A stretch of 64,000 nucleotides of DNA from Rhizorhabdus wittichii RW1 (GCA_000016765.1 CP000699.1:4591501-4655500); one strand, 5' to 3'. Shown: positions 1-9,076, numbered from the stretch's first letter. The notes: generated by a model from the sequence alone, not told the origin. Translations and numbers: made by a program.

Positions 1-1418
1 TGGGCTTTTATCCCGAGAACCAGCGCCTCGTAAATCACAACGCCCCGGAATATAACCGCAATCGGTTCCTCATCGCCAATATGCGCGTTAAATATGAAGG
101 CGAGCTTGTCGACCTGTCTTCCGTGACCGGTTATCTATACAGCCGTAATTCGCGACTATTCGATCAGGACAATATCAGCGCGGATATTTTCAATCGCGTG
201 GTCAAGGGCCATACGAAATCCTACAGTCAGGAACTCCGTATCGCATCGAAGCCGGGCAGTTCGTTCAAATGGACGTTCGGAGGGCTGGCGGCTCGGGACT
301 ATCTCGAACAGTTCTCGAACGTCTATGTGGGATCGGCGCGGACCTATACCGATCCGCTCACCGGCGTGACCACCCGATATCTGCCGGATCGCTTTCCGGA
401 CGGTTTCCCGCTCAACCAGCGTAACCGGACGAGCAAGGTCAACAGCTATGCGGTGTTCGGCGAAGGCGTGTACCGCCTCGGCCGAGTCTCGTTCACGCTG
501 GGCGCGCGATATACCCGCGACAAAGTGCAGGCGACCCAGTTCGGCGTTCTTGCTTCGAACGTGCCGTTGCCCGATGCGGGGGCCAGCAGCAGCTTCAACG
601 ACTTCTCCCCCCGACTGGTCGTCAACTACGACGTGAATGACGACGTCCACCTCTACACCTCCGTTTCGAGCGGGTACAAAGCAGGCGGGGTCGATATCAA
701 CCGCAGCGTCGTCCGCGCCTTCAAACCGGAAAAGCTCTGGAGCTATGAGGCGGGGTTCAAGACCCAGCTTCTCGATCGCCGGCTCAGGGTCAACGGCGCG
801 CTCTACTATCTCGACTGGAAGAACATCCAGGTCGTGAGCGCATTTCTCGCCGACCCGAACGACATCAGTTCGAGCACCCAACTCACGCTCAATGCTTCGA
901 AAGCCACGAGCAAGGGCGCCGAACTCGAAGTGCAGGCCTTGCCGATGCGGGGGCTGCAACTGGGATTGAACGCCGGATATCTGGACGCGAAATTCGGCGC
1001 CTTTCCCGACGCCGTGGTGTTCGGTGGCGGGCAGTTCGACCTGACCGGAAAGCGTGTGCCGAAATCGCCGAAATGGAACCTGAGCGGAAATGCGGAATAT
1101 GGCTTCGACCTGACCTCGTCCGCCGATGCCTATGTTCGAGCGGAAGCCGTGTATCGCAGTTCGCTGGAGGGCAATCTCGATGCGACGGCGGCACCGCTCC
1201 AGGGCCTTGCTCCCTTTCCCTACCTCTCCCCCTCCTACACCGTCGTGAATGTGCGTGCCGGTCTGAATGCCGGCCCTATCAGTGCGCAGGTCTTTGTGGA
1301 GAACCTCTTCAAGAAGGATTATTTCAGCGGCACTTATGACCATTTCGGCCTGGCCGGCATTCGGCTGAAGCCACACCCCCGCTTGTGGGGATTGCGCCTC
1401 ACATGGAAAACCAACTGA
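1..1418 (+). CDS. TonB-dependent receptor, C-terminal part (5' truncated by the window edge)
   Basis: Outer-membrane TonB-dependent receptor, beta-barrel portion only. The reading frame is open from base 3, so the gene begins before the window; the first ATG at 81 is internal. Seen: alternating aromatic/polar barrel strands, the 'SSGYKAGGVDIN' and 'KPEKLWSYEAGFKTQ' segments typical of sphingomonad receptors, and a C-terminal strand ending in 'LWGLRLTWKTN'. The plug domain and TonB box are missing because they lie upstream. It ends 34 bp before the dioxygenase alpha subunit on the same strand, so it probably imports the substrate of that enzyme or a related compound. The substrate cannot be told from sequence. 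Confidence 0.9.
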   Translation, partial: GFYPENQRLVNHNAPEYNRNRFLIANMRVKYEGELVDLSSVTGYLYSRNSRLFDQDNISADIFNRVVKGHTKSYSQELRIASKPGSSFKWTFGGLAARDYLEQFSNVYVGSARTYTDPLTGVTTRYLPDRFPDGFPLNQRNRTSKVNSYAVFGEGVYRLGRVSFTLGARYTRDKVQATQFGVLASNVPLPDAGASSSFNDFSPRLVVNYDVNDDVHLYTSVSSGYKAGGVDINRSVVRAFKPEKLWSYEAGFKTQLLDRRLRVNGALYYLDWKNIQVVSAFLADPNDISSSTQLTLNASKATSKGAELEVQALPMRGLQLGLNAGYLDAKFGAFPDAVVFGGGQFDLTGKRVPKSPKWNLSGNAEYGFDLTSSADAYVRAEAVYRSSLEGNLDATAAPLQGLAPFPYLSPSYTVVNVRAGLNAGPISAQVFVENLFKKDYFSGTYDHFGLAGIRLKPHPRLWGLRLTWKTN

Positions 1419-1452
1419 GCGCGGACACGGGTCAGCGGAAAAGGAGCGGCAA

Positions 1453-2775
1453 ATGCCAGGCGTGGGCGATGGCCTTCGGATAGACCGGTTGATAGAGGCG
1501 GACCGGGTGCATCGGACAGTTTACACCGATGACATGATCTTCAGGCGTGAAATCAAGCATATCTTCGGACGGAGCTGGCTCTTCGTCGGTCATGAAAGCC
1601 AGGTCCCCGAACCCGGCAGCTATTTCACGACGAGGCTCGCCGGTCAGCCGATGGTGATGGTTCGGCAGCGGGACGGGAGCATCAAGGTGCTCCACAACCG
1701 TTGCGGGCACAGGGGCGCTCTCGTGGTGAACGCCCGGATGGGCAAGGCGCACAAGTTCAACTGCATCTATCACGGATGGACGTTCGACACCGATGGCTGC
1801 CTTCTGCACGTGCCTCTCGAGAGCGGATATGAAGGCACGCGGTTCGATATTTGCGACCCGCAGTTTGGCATGCCGGCGGCGGCGACCGAAACCTACAAGG
1901 GGTTCGTCTTCGCACGGCTCGCTGGCGATGGTCCGGGACTGGTCGATTTCCTGGGTGGCGCCCGCGAGGTCATCGACCATCTGCTCGAATTGTCACCGAC
2001 CGGCCGCATCGAAGTCCGGGGGAACAGCTTCCGATCGATATATCCCTGCAACTGGAAGATCTATCTCGAGAATCTTCACGATGGCGTGCACCCCAAGTTC
2101 GTCCACACCTCATCGGTAGTGGCGAGCACGGAAGTCCGTTCCGGCCTGAAGAGTTCGGCAAGCGGGACCGAGGACGACGACTTCGTCCTGGGCGTGATCG
2201 CCGCCAACGGGCAGTCGTTCGGCGACATGGACAAGCTGCAGGTCAATGCCTACCCCAACGGGCACAGCAGCATGCGGGGTTTCCGGGAAGCGGTGACGCG
2301 ATCCGGCCCCTTCGAGACATTGCGGAAGGAACTCGCGGAACGGCACGGGGCTGAAAAGAGCGACGAGATTCTGGCGCGGAACTGGCACAATATGTGCGTC
2401 TATCCGAATCTGTCGATGCATCCGGGCTTCCTGCAACTCCGCACCCTCACGCCGCTGTCGACGGACAGGACGATGGTCGAAGTATGGTGCATGCGGCTGG
2501 TGGGCGCCCCCGACGAGATCTATCGGCGCGCCGTCATGTACGCCAATACCGTGCACGCGCCCTCTTCGGTGATCAAGCCGGATGACCTCGAAGCCTATCA
2601 GCGGGTCCAGGCCGGCTTGCAGACCGACAGTGCGCAGTGGGTCAGCAACCATCGCCGGGCGGGCCGCGAAGAGATTGGCGAGGGCGTGAAGACCGATTCC
2701 GCGCTGAGCGAGCATTTCATCCGGAATCAGTATCAAGCCTGGGCGCACTACATGTCGGAGACGAATGATGCATGA
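1453..2775 (+). CDS. Aromatic-ring-hydroxylating dioxygenase, alpha subunit (Rieske)
   Basis: Catalytic large subunit of a Rieske non-haem iron oxygenase, 440 aa, which inserts dioxygen into an aromatic ring. The Rieske [2Fe-2S] ligands are visible as C84-x-H86 and C104-x2-H107. The mononuclear iron site is D210-x2-H213-x4-H218, within the segment 'ENLHDGVHPKFVH'. The start is supported by AAAAGGAG 8 bp upstream. The beta subunit overlaps its end by 11 bp. No ferredoxin or reductase gene is next to it, so electrons must come from proteins encoded elsewhere. It is a different subfamily from the second alpha subunit at 17380. The substrate is unknown; an aromatic carboxylate is a guess from general similarity to the benzoate/anthranilate group. 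Confidence 0.9.
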   Translation: MPGVGDGLRIDRLIEADRVHRTVYTDDMIFRREIKHIFGRSWLFVGHESQVPEPGSYFTTRLAGQPMVMVRQRDGSIKVLHNRCGHRGALVVNARMGKAHKFNCIYHGWTFDTDGCLLHVPLESGYEGTRFDICDPQFGMPAAATETYKGFVFARLAGDGPGLVDFLGGAREVIDHLLELSPTGRIEVRGNSFRSIYPCNWKIYLENLHDGVHPKFVHTSSVVASTEVRSGLKSSASGTEDDDFVLGVIAANGQSFGDMDKLQVNAYPNGHSSMRGFREAVTRSGPFETLRKELAERHGAEKSDEILARNWHNMCVYPNLSMHPGFLQLRTLTPLSTDRTMVEVWCMRLVGAPDEIYRRAVMYANTVHAPSSVIKPDDLEAYQRVQAGLQTDSAQWVSNHRRAGREEIGEGVKTDSALSEHFIRNQYQAWAHYMSETNDA

Positions 2776-3247
2776 TCCTGAAGCCATCCGCGATTTTGTG
2801 GTTCAGGAATGCGAATTGCTTGATCAGGGCGACTTTCCGGCCTGGTTGGACCTCTTCGACGATCGCGGCTTCTACTGGATTCCCCGCACGATCGAACAGG
2901 TCGACCCGGAGAACGAGATTTCGCTGCTCTACAACAGCAAGCCGATCCTCGCGGTGCGGCTGAACCGGCTGTCCCATCCCCGCCAGCACTCGATCGCGCC
3001 GCCCTATCGCAGCAGTCACGTTGTGAATGTCATCGGCATCGACTGGCCCGAGACAGAGGACGGATTGATCGAGGTTCGATCGCGTTTCATCATGCATGAA
3101 TATCACGCGGAGAAGGAGCGTTTGTTCTCCGGAAGGTTCGTCCACCACCTCGCCCTTGCACCGGGCTCCTCGCTGAAGATCAGGATGAAGCGTGTCGAAC
3201 TCACCAACTGCGATGCGGCCTTCGAACCGATCGAATGGCCTATTTAG
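2765..3247 (+). CDS. Aromatic-ring-hydroxylating dioxygenase, beta subunit
   Basis: Small subunit, 160 aa, of the dioxygenase encoded just upstream. It has the cystatin-like fold seen in this family and helps hold the alpha subunits together; it carries no cofactor. Seen: the N-terminal 'FVVQECELLDQGDFPAWLDLF' type pattern, then 'GFYWIPRTIEQ', and the 'FSGRFVHHLAL' and 'MKRVELTNCDA' strands usual for beta subunits. The ORF overlaps the alpha stop by 11 bp, which suggests coupled translation. Two ATG codons in a row (2765, 2768) make the exact start uncertain by one residue. It is the last intact gene of this operon; decayed gene fragments follow. Confidence 0.88.
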   Translation: MMHDPEAIRDFVVQECELLDQGDFPAWLDLFDDRGFYWIPRTIEQVDPENEISLLYNSKPILAVRLNRLSHPRQHSIAPPYRSSHVVNVIGIDWPETEDGLIEVRSRFIMHEYHAEKERLFSGRFVHHLALAPGSSLKIRMKRVELTNCDAAFEPIEWPI

Positions 3248-3364
3248 GCGCGACAGCCGTTCTAGGCGACCGCGCGCACCGGGAAAGGAGGCATGCCAAA
3301 ATCATAAATCTGGTAGCTGGCTAAGGGCTCGGCTGCCGCACGCATGCTGGGAAGCCCCGATCGA

Positions 3365-3551
3365 TCAGGCCCGAACGGCTTCGGGTATCCGGCCGCTCGC
3401 TAGATAGCTAGGTGGCGAGGAGCCGGTCCAGTGGCGAAAGGCGTGACGGAAATTGGAGCTCTCTGTAGCCCAGCCGATCGGCGATCAATTCCACTGTCAT
3501 CTCCCCGCCCATCACATATTGCAGCGCCAGGCTGAACCGCTTCTCATCGGC
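3365..3551 (-). pseudogene. Relic of an AraC-family regulator, C-terminal DNA-binding end, frameshifted
   Basis: Read on the minus strand, residues resembling the last AraC helix-turn-helix are present ('LALQYVMGGEMTVELIADRLGYREL'-type, about 3459-3551). The continuation 'FRHAFRHWTGSSPPS' is found only in the next frame, so a 1-nt shift lies near 3452, and the frame then stops at 3365. No N-terminal or ligand-binding part precedes it; an amidase relic on the other strand lies there instead. Such a C-terminus without the rest of the gene is best read as a degraded fragment. It is separate from the intact AraC gene at 3961. Confidence 0.6.
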
Positions 3552-3593
3552 GTGCTCGATCCGCCCAACCCTGATCGAGATCAGTTCGATGCC

Positions 3594-3791
3594 GCGCTGG
3601 CCGCGTCGGTCGCTTTCACCCAGATCCTCCATGTGAGGGGTCAGCCAGCCGCCTCGATTCCGCTCTACTGGACCGAGCAGGGTGTTCCGGTCGGATCGCA
3701 ATTCGCCTCTCGCTTCGGCGACGAGGAGACGATCTTCGCGCTAGAGTCTCAACTCGAGGAAGCCCGGCCCTGGTTCGGATGCATCCCGGAT
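3594..3791 (+). pseudogene. Relic of an amidase-signature enzyme, C-terminal fragment
   Basis: One plus-strand frame holds about 66 residues matching the C-terminus of amidase-signature hydrolases: 'HVRGQPAASIPLYWTEQGVP' followed by 'SRFGDEETIFALESQLEEA' and 'RPW'. In intact family members this block ends the protein ('GQPA.S.P......G.P.G.Q.....DE..L..L..QLE...PW'). The catalytic Lys-cisSer-Ser part is absent and no start is usable, so it is a decayed leftover. It differs from the intact amidase at 16254, so it is not a simple duplicate. I recognise nothing in 3792-3960. Confidence 0.6.
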
Positions 3792-3960
3792 TTTTCCATG
3801 CCATCGCAAACGGCGATGCTAGCCAGGGAGATCGTAGCAGAAGTTGGCCGATATGCCGGGAGCGTTCGATATCATGGTAGAAGCCATGCAGGGCCACGAG
3901 GCCAATTCTATTCCAGAAGTCTTTGCAGCTTGGCCCGACGATTTCGGCTGCTGCCGCCGT

Positions 3961-4917
3961 TCAATTGGGCCGGTAGAGCGCTCCCAGCGCACGATTGCGC
4001 GTTTGTGAAGGCAGTTCTCCGAAGCGCTTCGCATAGAGCCCGGAGAAGCGGCTCAGATGCAGGAAGCCGCAGTCGAGCGCAATCTCGGTGATCTGGCGCG
4101 CCGGATATCGCAGGATCATCTCATTGGCGGCCTCCAGCCGGCACAGGGCGAGGTAGCGGAGTGGTGAAAAGCCGAGATATCGTTTGAAGATGTAATTGAG
4201 CCCCGAGGCCGAGATCGACGCGACCCGGCAAAGATCCTCGATCGAGACCTCTCCCCCGAGGTTGCGTTCGATGAACGCACATGCCCGGACCAGGCTCGGT
4301 GGAAAATCCGAAGCTTCGGCCGGCTGGCCGGCATCGCCGCAGGCGGCGATCACCATCGCGGCAATCAGCCGTTCGGCCTCCTTGCGGACGACCCTGGACC
4401 GATAAATATCATTGGGCTGCCCGATCGAGGCGTAGATCGACTCTATGGCCTGGAGCAGCGGATTCGTGTCGCATCGCAGCACGCCAGGACGCAGATGCGC
4501 CGAGAAATTGTGGTTTCCCGCGACCGCATCGATGATCGATGTCGGAATCTTGAGGGTCATCTGCTCGAATTCGGCGCTGAACTCGAAGATGGAGCGTGCC
4601 TTGCCGGAAAACAGGACGACGTCGCCGGCCTTGGCAGAGAAGGAAGCGGCCCCGTGGCGAGCGCTGACCTCGCCCGATCTTATGATCATGAGCGTGTTGA
4701 AATTACGGAACTGGGGGCTTTCCACTTTGATCCGCTCGTCATAGATCACCCGGTTGAAGCTGATCTGGTCCAGGTCACGATGCTCGATGGCGATCGACTG
4801 GTGGTCGTTGTTCGAGCTGACATGATACATGTTGTGGGGAAGCAGGTGCGCCGAGAGCACTCTTCTCGCCGTGCCGATATCGATCCGCCGCATGTCATTC
4901 GATTGCGTGTACTGCAT
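3961..4917 (-). CDS. AraC-family transcriptional regulator
   Basis: DNA-binding activator or repressor, about 318 aa from the chosen ATG. The N-terminal two thirds resemble the AraC-binding-like sensor domain ('FNTLMIIRSGEVSARHG', 'GDVVLFSGKARSIFEFS'). The last ~100 residues are the two helix-turn-helix motifs ('SIEDLCRVASISASGLNYIF' and 'ITEIALDCGFLHLSRFSGLY'). The frame stays open to a TTG at 5016 and has another ATG at 4950. I chose 4917 because it gives the usual family length and places a 16-bp repeat-like site (4973-4988) at the spacing seen before other genes here. It lies downstream of, and in the same direction as, the nitrilase gene, so it may control the nitrilase/iac genes. Confidence 0.85.
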   Translation of the reverse strand: MQYTQSNDMRRIDIGTARRVLSAHLLPHNMYHVSSNNDHQSIAIEHRDLDQISFNRVIYDERIKVESPQFRNFNTLMIIRSGEVSARHGAASFSAKAGDVVLFSGKARSIFEFSAEFEQMTLKIPTSIIDAVAGNHNFSAHLRPGVLRCDTNPLLQAIESIYASIGQPNDIYRSRVVRKEAERLIAAMVIAACGDAGQPAEASDFPPSLVRACAFIERNLGGEVSIEDLCRVASISASGLNYIFKRYLGFSPLRYLALCRLEAANEMILRYPARQITEIALDCGFLHLSRFSGLYAKRFGELPSQTRNRALGALYRPN

Positions 4918-5344
4918 CGATCCCGGTCCGTGTCGATCTACACTGAGCATCCCGCGCCCCCGCTTGGCAGGCTCTTCCGAACAGCGCAAAATCCCTGATA
5001 GCTTGAGGCAAGTCAACTAGCCTGTTCGAGCGTGTGATCCGCGTGCTGCTGCCGGGCGTCATCGACACATATCCGCGGCTACGCGACGCGGGAGCGCTCA
5101 TGATCCCTAAAATTGGCGTGACGGATGGCTCGGGTGATTTGCCTGAAGCTGGAGACTATTGATCTACAGCCGGATCATATCGATCATTGTCTGATCCTGT
5201 ATTGATAGTTCCGGTACGGAAACTGGAAATATTCCAGGCGCGACCCGGGCGTTTCGATGGCCGCCGCGCCGCTTGCCATCGGCCAGCCTCAACCGGGCCC
5301 CGGACCTGGATAGGCCCTGGCGGCCCGGCTGCGGAGAGGGGGCA
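4918..5344. other. Intergenic region with a short coding-like remnant
   Basis: The 427 bp between the AraC and nitrilase genes contain no complete gene. On the plus strand, 5007-5162 is open and reads like protein ('LFERVIRVLLPGVIDTYPRL' then 'RDAGALMIPKIG') before a TGA, but it has no start codon or ribosome site. I do not recognise the family; it may be a gene tail left by a deletion. On the minus strand at 4973-4988 is TGCGCTGTTCGGAAGA, similar to the operator repeats found before the nitrilase, receptor and iac genes, 55 bp before the AraC start. Confidence 0.35.
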
Positions 5345-6406
5345 TCAATCGTCGACGACGATCGGCAGCTTCACCGCCGGGCTGAATGGAGGATGCTTGA
5401 TATTGGGCAAGTCCTCGGACGCCGCCGTCGTCGGATCGGCGGCTATCGCCGCGCGCGGCACCAGGGGGCGGCGGGGAGCCGGGTTGAAATGCACCTGAAA
5501 AACGTCGCCGCGCTGATAATGTCCTGCGGGATCGTTGCTCATCTTCGCGGATGCGATCACGCCGAAATCGCAGTCGGCGAAGACCAGCCCTTGCGCGGTC
5601 GACGAAAGCGGCGTGCTGATGATGGCGCCCAGCGGATTGATGACCGCGCACTGGCCGCCGCCGCTTTCCAGCAGCAGGCGCTTGTCGTCGTCATCGCACA
5701 GCAGTTCGACGGTGGCATCGTCCACCACCGCGCTCGTGTGGATGACGAAAGTCTGCGTGGCCATGGCATAAGCGCGGGAGGCGGCGAGGTTCGCCTCGTT
5801 GGTGAATGATGGATCGACCCGATTGTAGATCGCGAAGGCGGGCCAGGCCGCGACATGGATCTGCTCGCCGAACGCATTCATGGCGAAGAGATTGAGCGGC
5901 TGGAGATGCTCCCAGCAATTGAGCGCCCCGAGCCGGCCGATCGAGGTGGGAACCACGAAGAAGTCGCTGCCGTCGCCTTCGCCCCAGATGGCGCGTTCCC
6001 AATGGGTCGGCTTGAGCTTGCGGCGATGCCCGACGATTTCGCCCCGATCGTTGATGAAGAGCTGGGCGAGATAGAGGCTTCCGCCCCAGAGTTCGGTGAG
6101 GCCCATGACGACATGGATGCCCGCCTTGCGCGCGGCCTCACAGAGACGATCGGTCGTGGCGCTCGGAATCTCAACGGCGTTTTCGTAGAGCCGGCGCGAG
6201 AATTGCGCGCTGTAGATCGGCGAGCCCATGAAGATCCAGAACGGGTAGGCCGGCAACCAGGCCTCTCCGAACGATAGGAGCTCGGCGCCGCCCCTGGCGG
6301 CCTCCGCGATCCAGTGGCAGGCGATTTCGGTGGAACCCTCGCGATCGAGAAAAGCCGGCGATATTTGAGCCGCCGCGACCCTTACCTTCTGGAAGCCTTC
6401 GTTCAT
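5345..6406 (-). CDS. Nitrilase (aliphatic/arylacetonitrilase type)
   Basis: Carbon-nitrogen hydrolase, 353 aa, expected to convert a nitrile to its carboxylic acid and ammonia in the cytoplasm. The Glu-Lys-Cys triad is visible: E48 in 'SFGEAWLPAYPFW', K130 in 'HRRKLKPTHWER' and C164 in 'LNCWEHLQPLN', the context of true nitrilases rather than amidases. The start MNEGF has GAGGGG 8 bp upstream; a longer start at 6442 has no such support. It diverges from a TonB receptor, and both promoters carry the same kind of tandem repeat. With the iac operon nearby, indole-3-acetonitrile giving indole-3-acetate is an attractive inference, but the substrate is not shown by sequence. Confidence 0.9.
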   Translation of the reverse strand: MNEGFQKVRVAAAQISPAFLDREGSTEIACHWIAEAARGGAELLSFGEAWLPAYPFWIFMGSPIYSAQFSRRLYENAVEIPSATTDRLCEAARKAGIHVVMGLTELWGGSLYLAQLFINDRGEIVGHRRKLKPTHWERAIWGEGDGSDFFVVPTSIGRLGALNCWEHLQPLNLFAMNAFGEQIHVAAWPAFAIYNRVDPSFTNEANLAASRAYAMATQTFVIHTSAVVDDATVELLCDDDDKRLLLESGGGQCAVINPLGAIISTPLSSTAQGLVFADCDFGVIASAKMSNDPAGHYQRGDVFQVHFNPAPRRPLVPRAAIAADPTTAASEDLPNIKHPPFSPAVKLPIVVDD

Positions 6407-6457
6407 TGCATGTCCCCTCGGTGAGGCGAGAAGAGTGGGCATCCGGCGAAGGGCGGG

Positions 6458-6493
6458 CTATCCACCCACGTCAGTCATTATCCCGCGGCATGA
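6458..6493 (-). promoter_or_regulatory. Tandem operator before the nitrilase (AraC-type direct repeats)
   Basis: On the minus strand two 16-bp repeats lie exactly 20 bp apart: TCATGCCGCGGGATAA (distal) and TGACGTGGGTGGATAG (proximal). The proximal repeat ends 51 bp before the nitrilase ATG. The pattern TGNN-N6-GGATAR resembles the XylS box (TGCA-N6-GGNTA) of the AraC family. The same arrangement is found before four other genes in the region. Confidence 0.55.
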
Positions 6494-6559
6494 TCGGACG
6501 ATGGCGCGAGGCGCGCATAGATCGCGCAGCTTCCCGGTCCGGCCCACGGCCGGCCGCGC

Positions 6560-6595
6560 TGAGGTTATCCGATAGCGACTGCGATATCTGGATAG
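6560..6595 (+). promoter_or_regulatory. Tandem operator before the TonB receptor (AraC-type direct repeats)
   Basis: Two plus-strand 16-bp repeats 20 bp apart: TGAGGTTATCCGATAG and TGCGATATCTGGATAG. They end 67 bp before the receptor ATG at 6663. This is the clearest example of the motif, because both copies keep TGNG at the left and GATAG at the right. One helical face (two turns) separates them, as expected for an AraC-family dimer. Confidence 0.6.
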
Positions 6596-6662
6596 CGCGC
6601 CCCATCGCTTGGCGAGACTCTGCCTCCGCTAAGACAATCGAGAAAAGCGAAGGGGAATGATC

Positions 6663-9011
6663 ATGGTTTTCGGCTGTTTTGTAAGCCGCGCCTTTTCGGG
6701 CGTCCGGTCCATCGGTCTGACCGCCGGGTGCAGCCTGCTGCCACTCATGGCGCCGGGGGCTCTCGCACAGGTCGCGGCTCCGCAGGCGGGCGATCAGAAT
6801 GACGACATCGTCGTCACCGCCCAGAAGCGGAGCCAGAACCTCCAGGATGTCGGCATCACCATGGCCGCCATTTCCGGAGACAAGTTGCGGGACAACGCCA
6901 TAACCACCAGCACCGAGATCGCGAAGATCATTCCGGGCATCTCGGTCAGCGGCGTCGCGGGCGGCCAGTTCACCACCTTCGTCATTCGTGGCGTCACGCA
7001 GAGCGATTTCGGGGACCATACCGAAGCCCCCACCGCGGTCTATCTCGACGAGGGCTACATCGCCTCGGGACAGGGCCAGAGCTTCGCGCTGTTCGACCTC
7101 GAGCGGGTCGAGGCGCTGAAGGGACCCCAAGGCACGCTCTTCGGGCGCAATGCGACGGGCGGCCTCGTCCACTTCATCTCGCGCAAGCCGACGCAGGAAC
7201 TCGACGGTTTCGTCCAGGGTACCTATGGTTCCTATAACCAGACGCGTCTCGAAGCGGCCATCGGCGGCGGGCTGGGCGACAAGGTGTCGGTCCGGGCCGC
7301 GGGTCTTTTCAACAGCCATAAACCCGTCCTCAAGAATCTGTATCTCCGAGCTGATGGCCGGCGGGCCGATGGGGAGTGGACCGACCATACGGTGGCCGGC
7401 CGCTTCCATCTGGAGTTCCAACCGACCGAGACGCTCAAGATCCTGTTCACGGCCCATGCCGGTGAATCCCGCAAATCGACCTCTCCCTACGACCAGCGCG
7501 CATCGGTTCCGGTGTTGGACGGCAGCGGCAGGGTGATCGATTCGATCTTCGCGGCGCCGACGGAGACGCGCTTCGCGATCATTCCGCCGGGAGCGATCAA
7601 CGTCGATCCGTCGCTGATCGGCATCCGGCCCGTTCCCGGTGGTGATTGGGGCGGCTATCGCGGCGGCGATCCCGAGGCGCTAACGGTCACCAAGAATTTC
7701 AGCGACCGCGATGGCAACCGGTTCAGGATGTGGGGTGGCAGCGCCAAGGTCAGCTATGAGCTGGGTGACCTGAACCTCGTGTCGATCACCGACTATAAGA
7801 AGGTGACCAAGCGCGTCTACATGGACATTGACGCCTCCCCGCGGAACGACCTGGTGTTTCCGGCGCTTGCCGAAACGGCCAATTTCTCCGAGGAACTGAG
7901 GTTGTCCAGAGACAGCGGCCGGTTCCGATGGATCGTCGGAGCCTATTATCTCAACATCGACACCAACGCCGAAACGGGTTTCCTCATCAATGCTCCGCTG
8001 GATGCGACGATCAGGGAACTCATACCGAACTCGGTCTATATCCGCGACCTGACGTCGCTCAGGACCAAGTCCTATTCGCTGTTCGCCCAGGCGGAATATG
8101 ACCTGTCCGATGTGCTGACGATTATTGCCGGCGCGCGCGGAACGCAGGAGAATAAGGATTTCACCTATCGAACCGATCAACTCGTTCGCGCCACCTTCGC
8201 CAGCAACCTGCGCAATTTCGCGGACGGCGACAACCGCATGCTCTGGTCGGGAAAGGCCCAGCTGAACTGGAAGCCAGTTGAGGACGTCCTCATCTATGGC
8301 GGCATCAATCGCGGTGTGAAGGCGGGAAGCTGGAATGCGCCGCTTGCCGGCAATCCGGTGATCACCGATGCTCAGCTTGCCTACAAGCCGGAGGTGCTGA
8401 CCTCCTATGAGGTGGGCCTGAAAACGACATTCTGGGACGGCAGGGGACGTTTCAACGCGGCGGCCTTCTATTATGACTATCATGATTACCAGGCATCGCT
8501 TTTCCTTGGTCTTGCCCAACGGATTCTGAACGCCGACGCCACCATCAAGGGTCTTGAGGCCGAGTTCGCTATCAAGCCGGTACCAGGGCTCGACATCCAG
8601 ATCTCCGGCGCGTTTACCGACACCAATGTCGAAGATGTCAATGTCAACGGGATCGTCCGGGATCGCGAAAGCGCCTATGCACCCCGCTGGACCGGCAATG
8701 CCTCGGCACGGTACAGGGTGCCGGTCGGCTTCGGTCAGGTCTATGCACAGGTCGACGCTTCTTATTCGGGCCGCTTCTATTATTCCCTGACCAACTTCAC
8801 CTCGACCAGGGTCAATCGCTACGTCATCCCGAATGCGGAGATCGGCTTTACGAGCCTGGACGGGCGCTTCTCCCTGGCAGCGTTCGCCCGCAATTTCACC
8901 GACAAGCGCTATATCGCCGTCGGTGCCGATCTGAGCGGTTTCGGGGGCTATTCGGAGCAGTCCTACGGCAATCCGCGATGGCTGGGCATCCGTGCCGGTT
9001 ACACTTTCTGA
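6663..9011 (+). CDS. TonB-dependent receptor
   Basis: Outer-membrane receptor of 782 aa with an N-terminal signal peptide ending near 'APGALA-QVAA'. The TonB-box/plug start 'DDIVVTAQKRSQNLQDVGIT' follows, with plug landmarks 'VYLDEGYIASGQ' and 'LKGPQGTLFGRNATGGLVHF', then a C-terminal barrel ending in 'GIRAGYTF'. The ATG at 6663 is preferred over 6657 because AGGGG then sits at a proper 7-bp distance. It diverges from the nitrilase and has its own tandem repeat operator. Inference: it takes up the nitrile or indole compound handled by the neighbouring enzymes. The ligand cannot be read from sequence. Confidence 0.93.
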   Translation: MVFGCFVSRAFSGVRSIGLTAGCSLLPLMAPGALAQVAAPQAGDQNDDIVVTAQKRSQNLQDVGITMAAISGDKLRDNAITTSTEIAKIIPGISVSGVAGGQFTTFVIRGVTQSDFGDHTEAPTAVYLDEGYIASGQGQSFALFDLERVEALKGPQGTLFGRNATGGLVHFISRKPTQELDGFVQGTYGSYNQTRLEAAIGGGLGDKVSVRAAGLFNSHKPVLKNLYLRADGRRADGEWTDHTVAGRFHLEFQPTETLKILFTAHAGESRKSTSPYDQRASVPVLDGSGRVIDSIFAAPTETRFAIIPPGAINVDPSLIGIRPVPGGDWGGYRGGDPEALTVTKNFSDRDGNRFRMWGGSAKVSYELGDLNLVSITDYKKVTKRVYMDIDASPRNDLVFPALAETANFSEELRLSRDSGRFRWIVGAYYLNIDTNAETGFLINAPLDATIRELIPNSVYIRDLTSLRTKSYSLFAQAEYDLSDVLTIIAGARGTQENKDFTYRTDQLVRATFASNLRNFADGDNRMLWSGKAQLNWKPVEDVLIYGGINRGVKAGSWNAPLAGNPVITDAQLAYKPEVLTSYEVGLKTTFWDGRGRFNAAAFYYDYHDYQASLFLGLAQRILNADATIKGLEAEFAIKPVPGLDIQISGAFTDTNVEDVNVNGIVRDRESAYAPRWTGNASARYRVPVGFGQVYAQVDASYSGRFYYSLTNFTSTRVNRYVIPNAEIGFTSLDGRFSLAAFARNFTDKRYIAVGADLSGFGGYSEQSYGNPRWLGIRAGYTF

Positions 9012-9018
9012 CGAACGG

Positions 9019-9050
9019 GTGGACGGGGCCTCACCAACGGTCCCGTCCAC
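9019..9050 (+). terminator. Hairpin after the TonB receptor gene
   Basis: A 12-bp stem with one mismatch, GTGGACGGGGCC / GGTCCCGTCCAC, and an 8-nt loop begins 8 bp after the receptor stop. There is no following T run, so it may be a weak terminator or an mRNA 3' stabiliser. Confidence 0.5.
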
Positions 9051-9076
9051 GCCAGCGTCCAGACCCGGATGTGTCC

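Noticed and set aside
5007-5162. Treating the open stretch as a small gene
   Set aside because: It has no start codon or ribosome site, and I could not place its family.
7680-9050. A 456-codon minus-strand frame inside the TonB receptor
   Set aside because: It is antisense to a receptor with clear plug and barrel features and has no recognisable motif.
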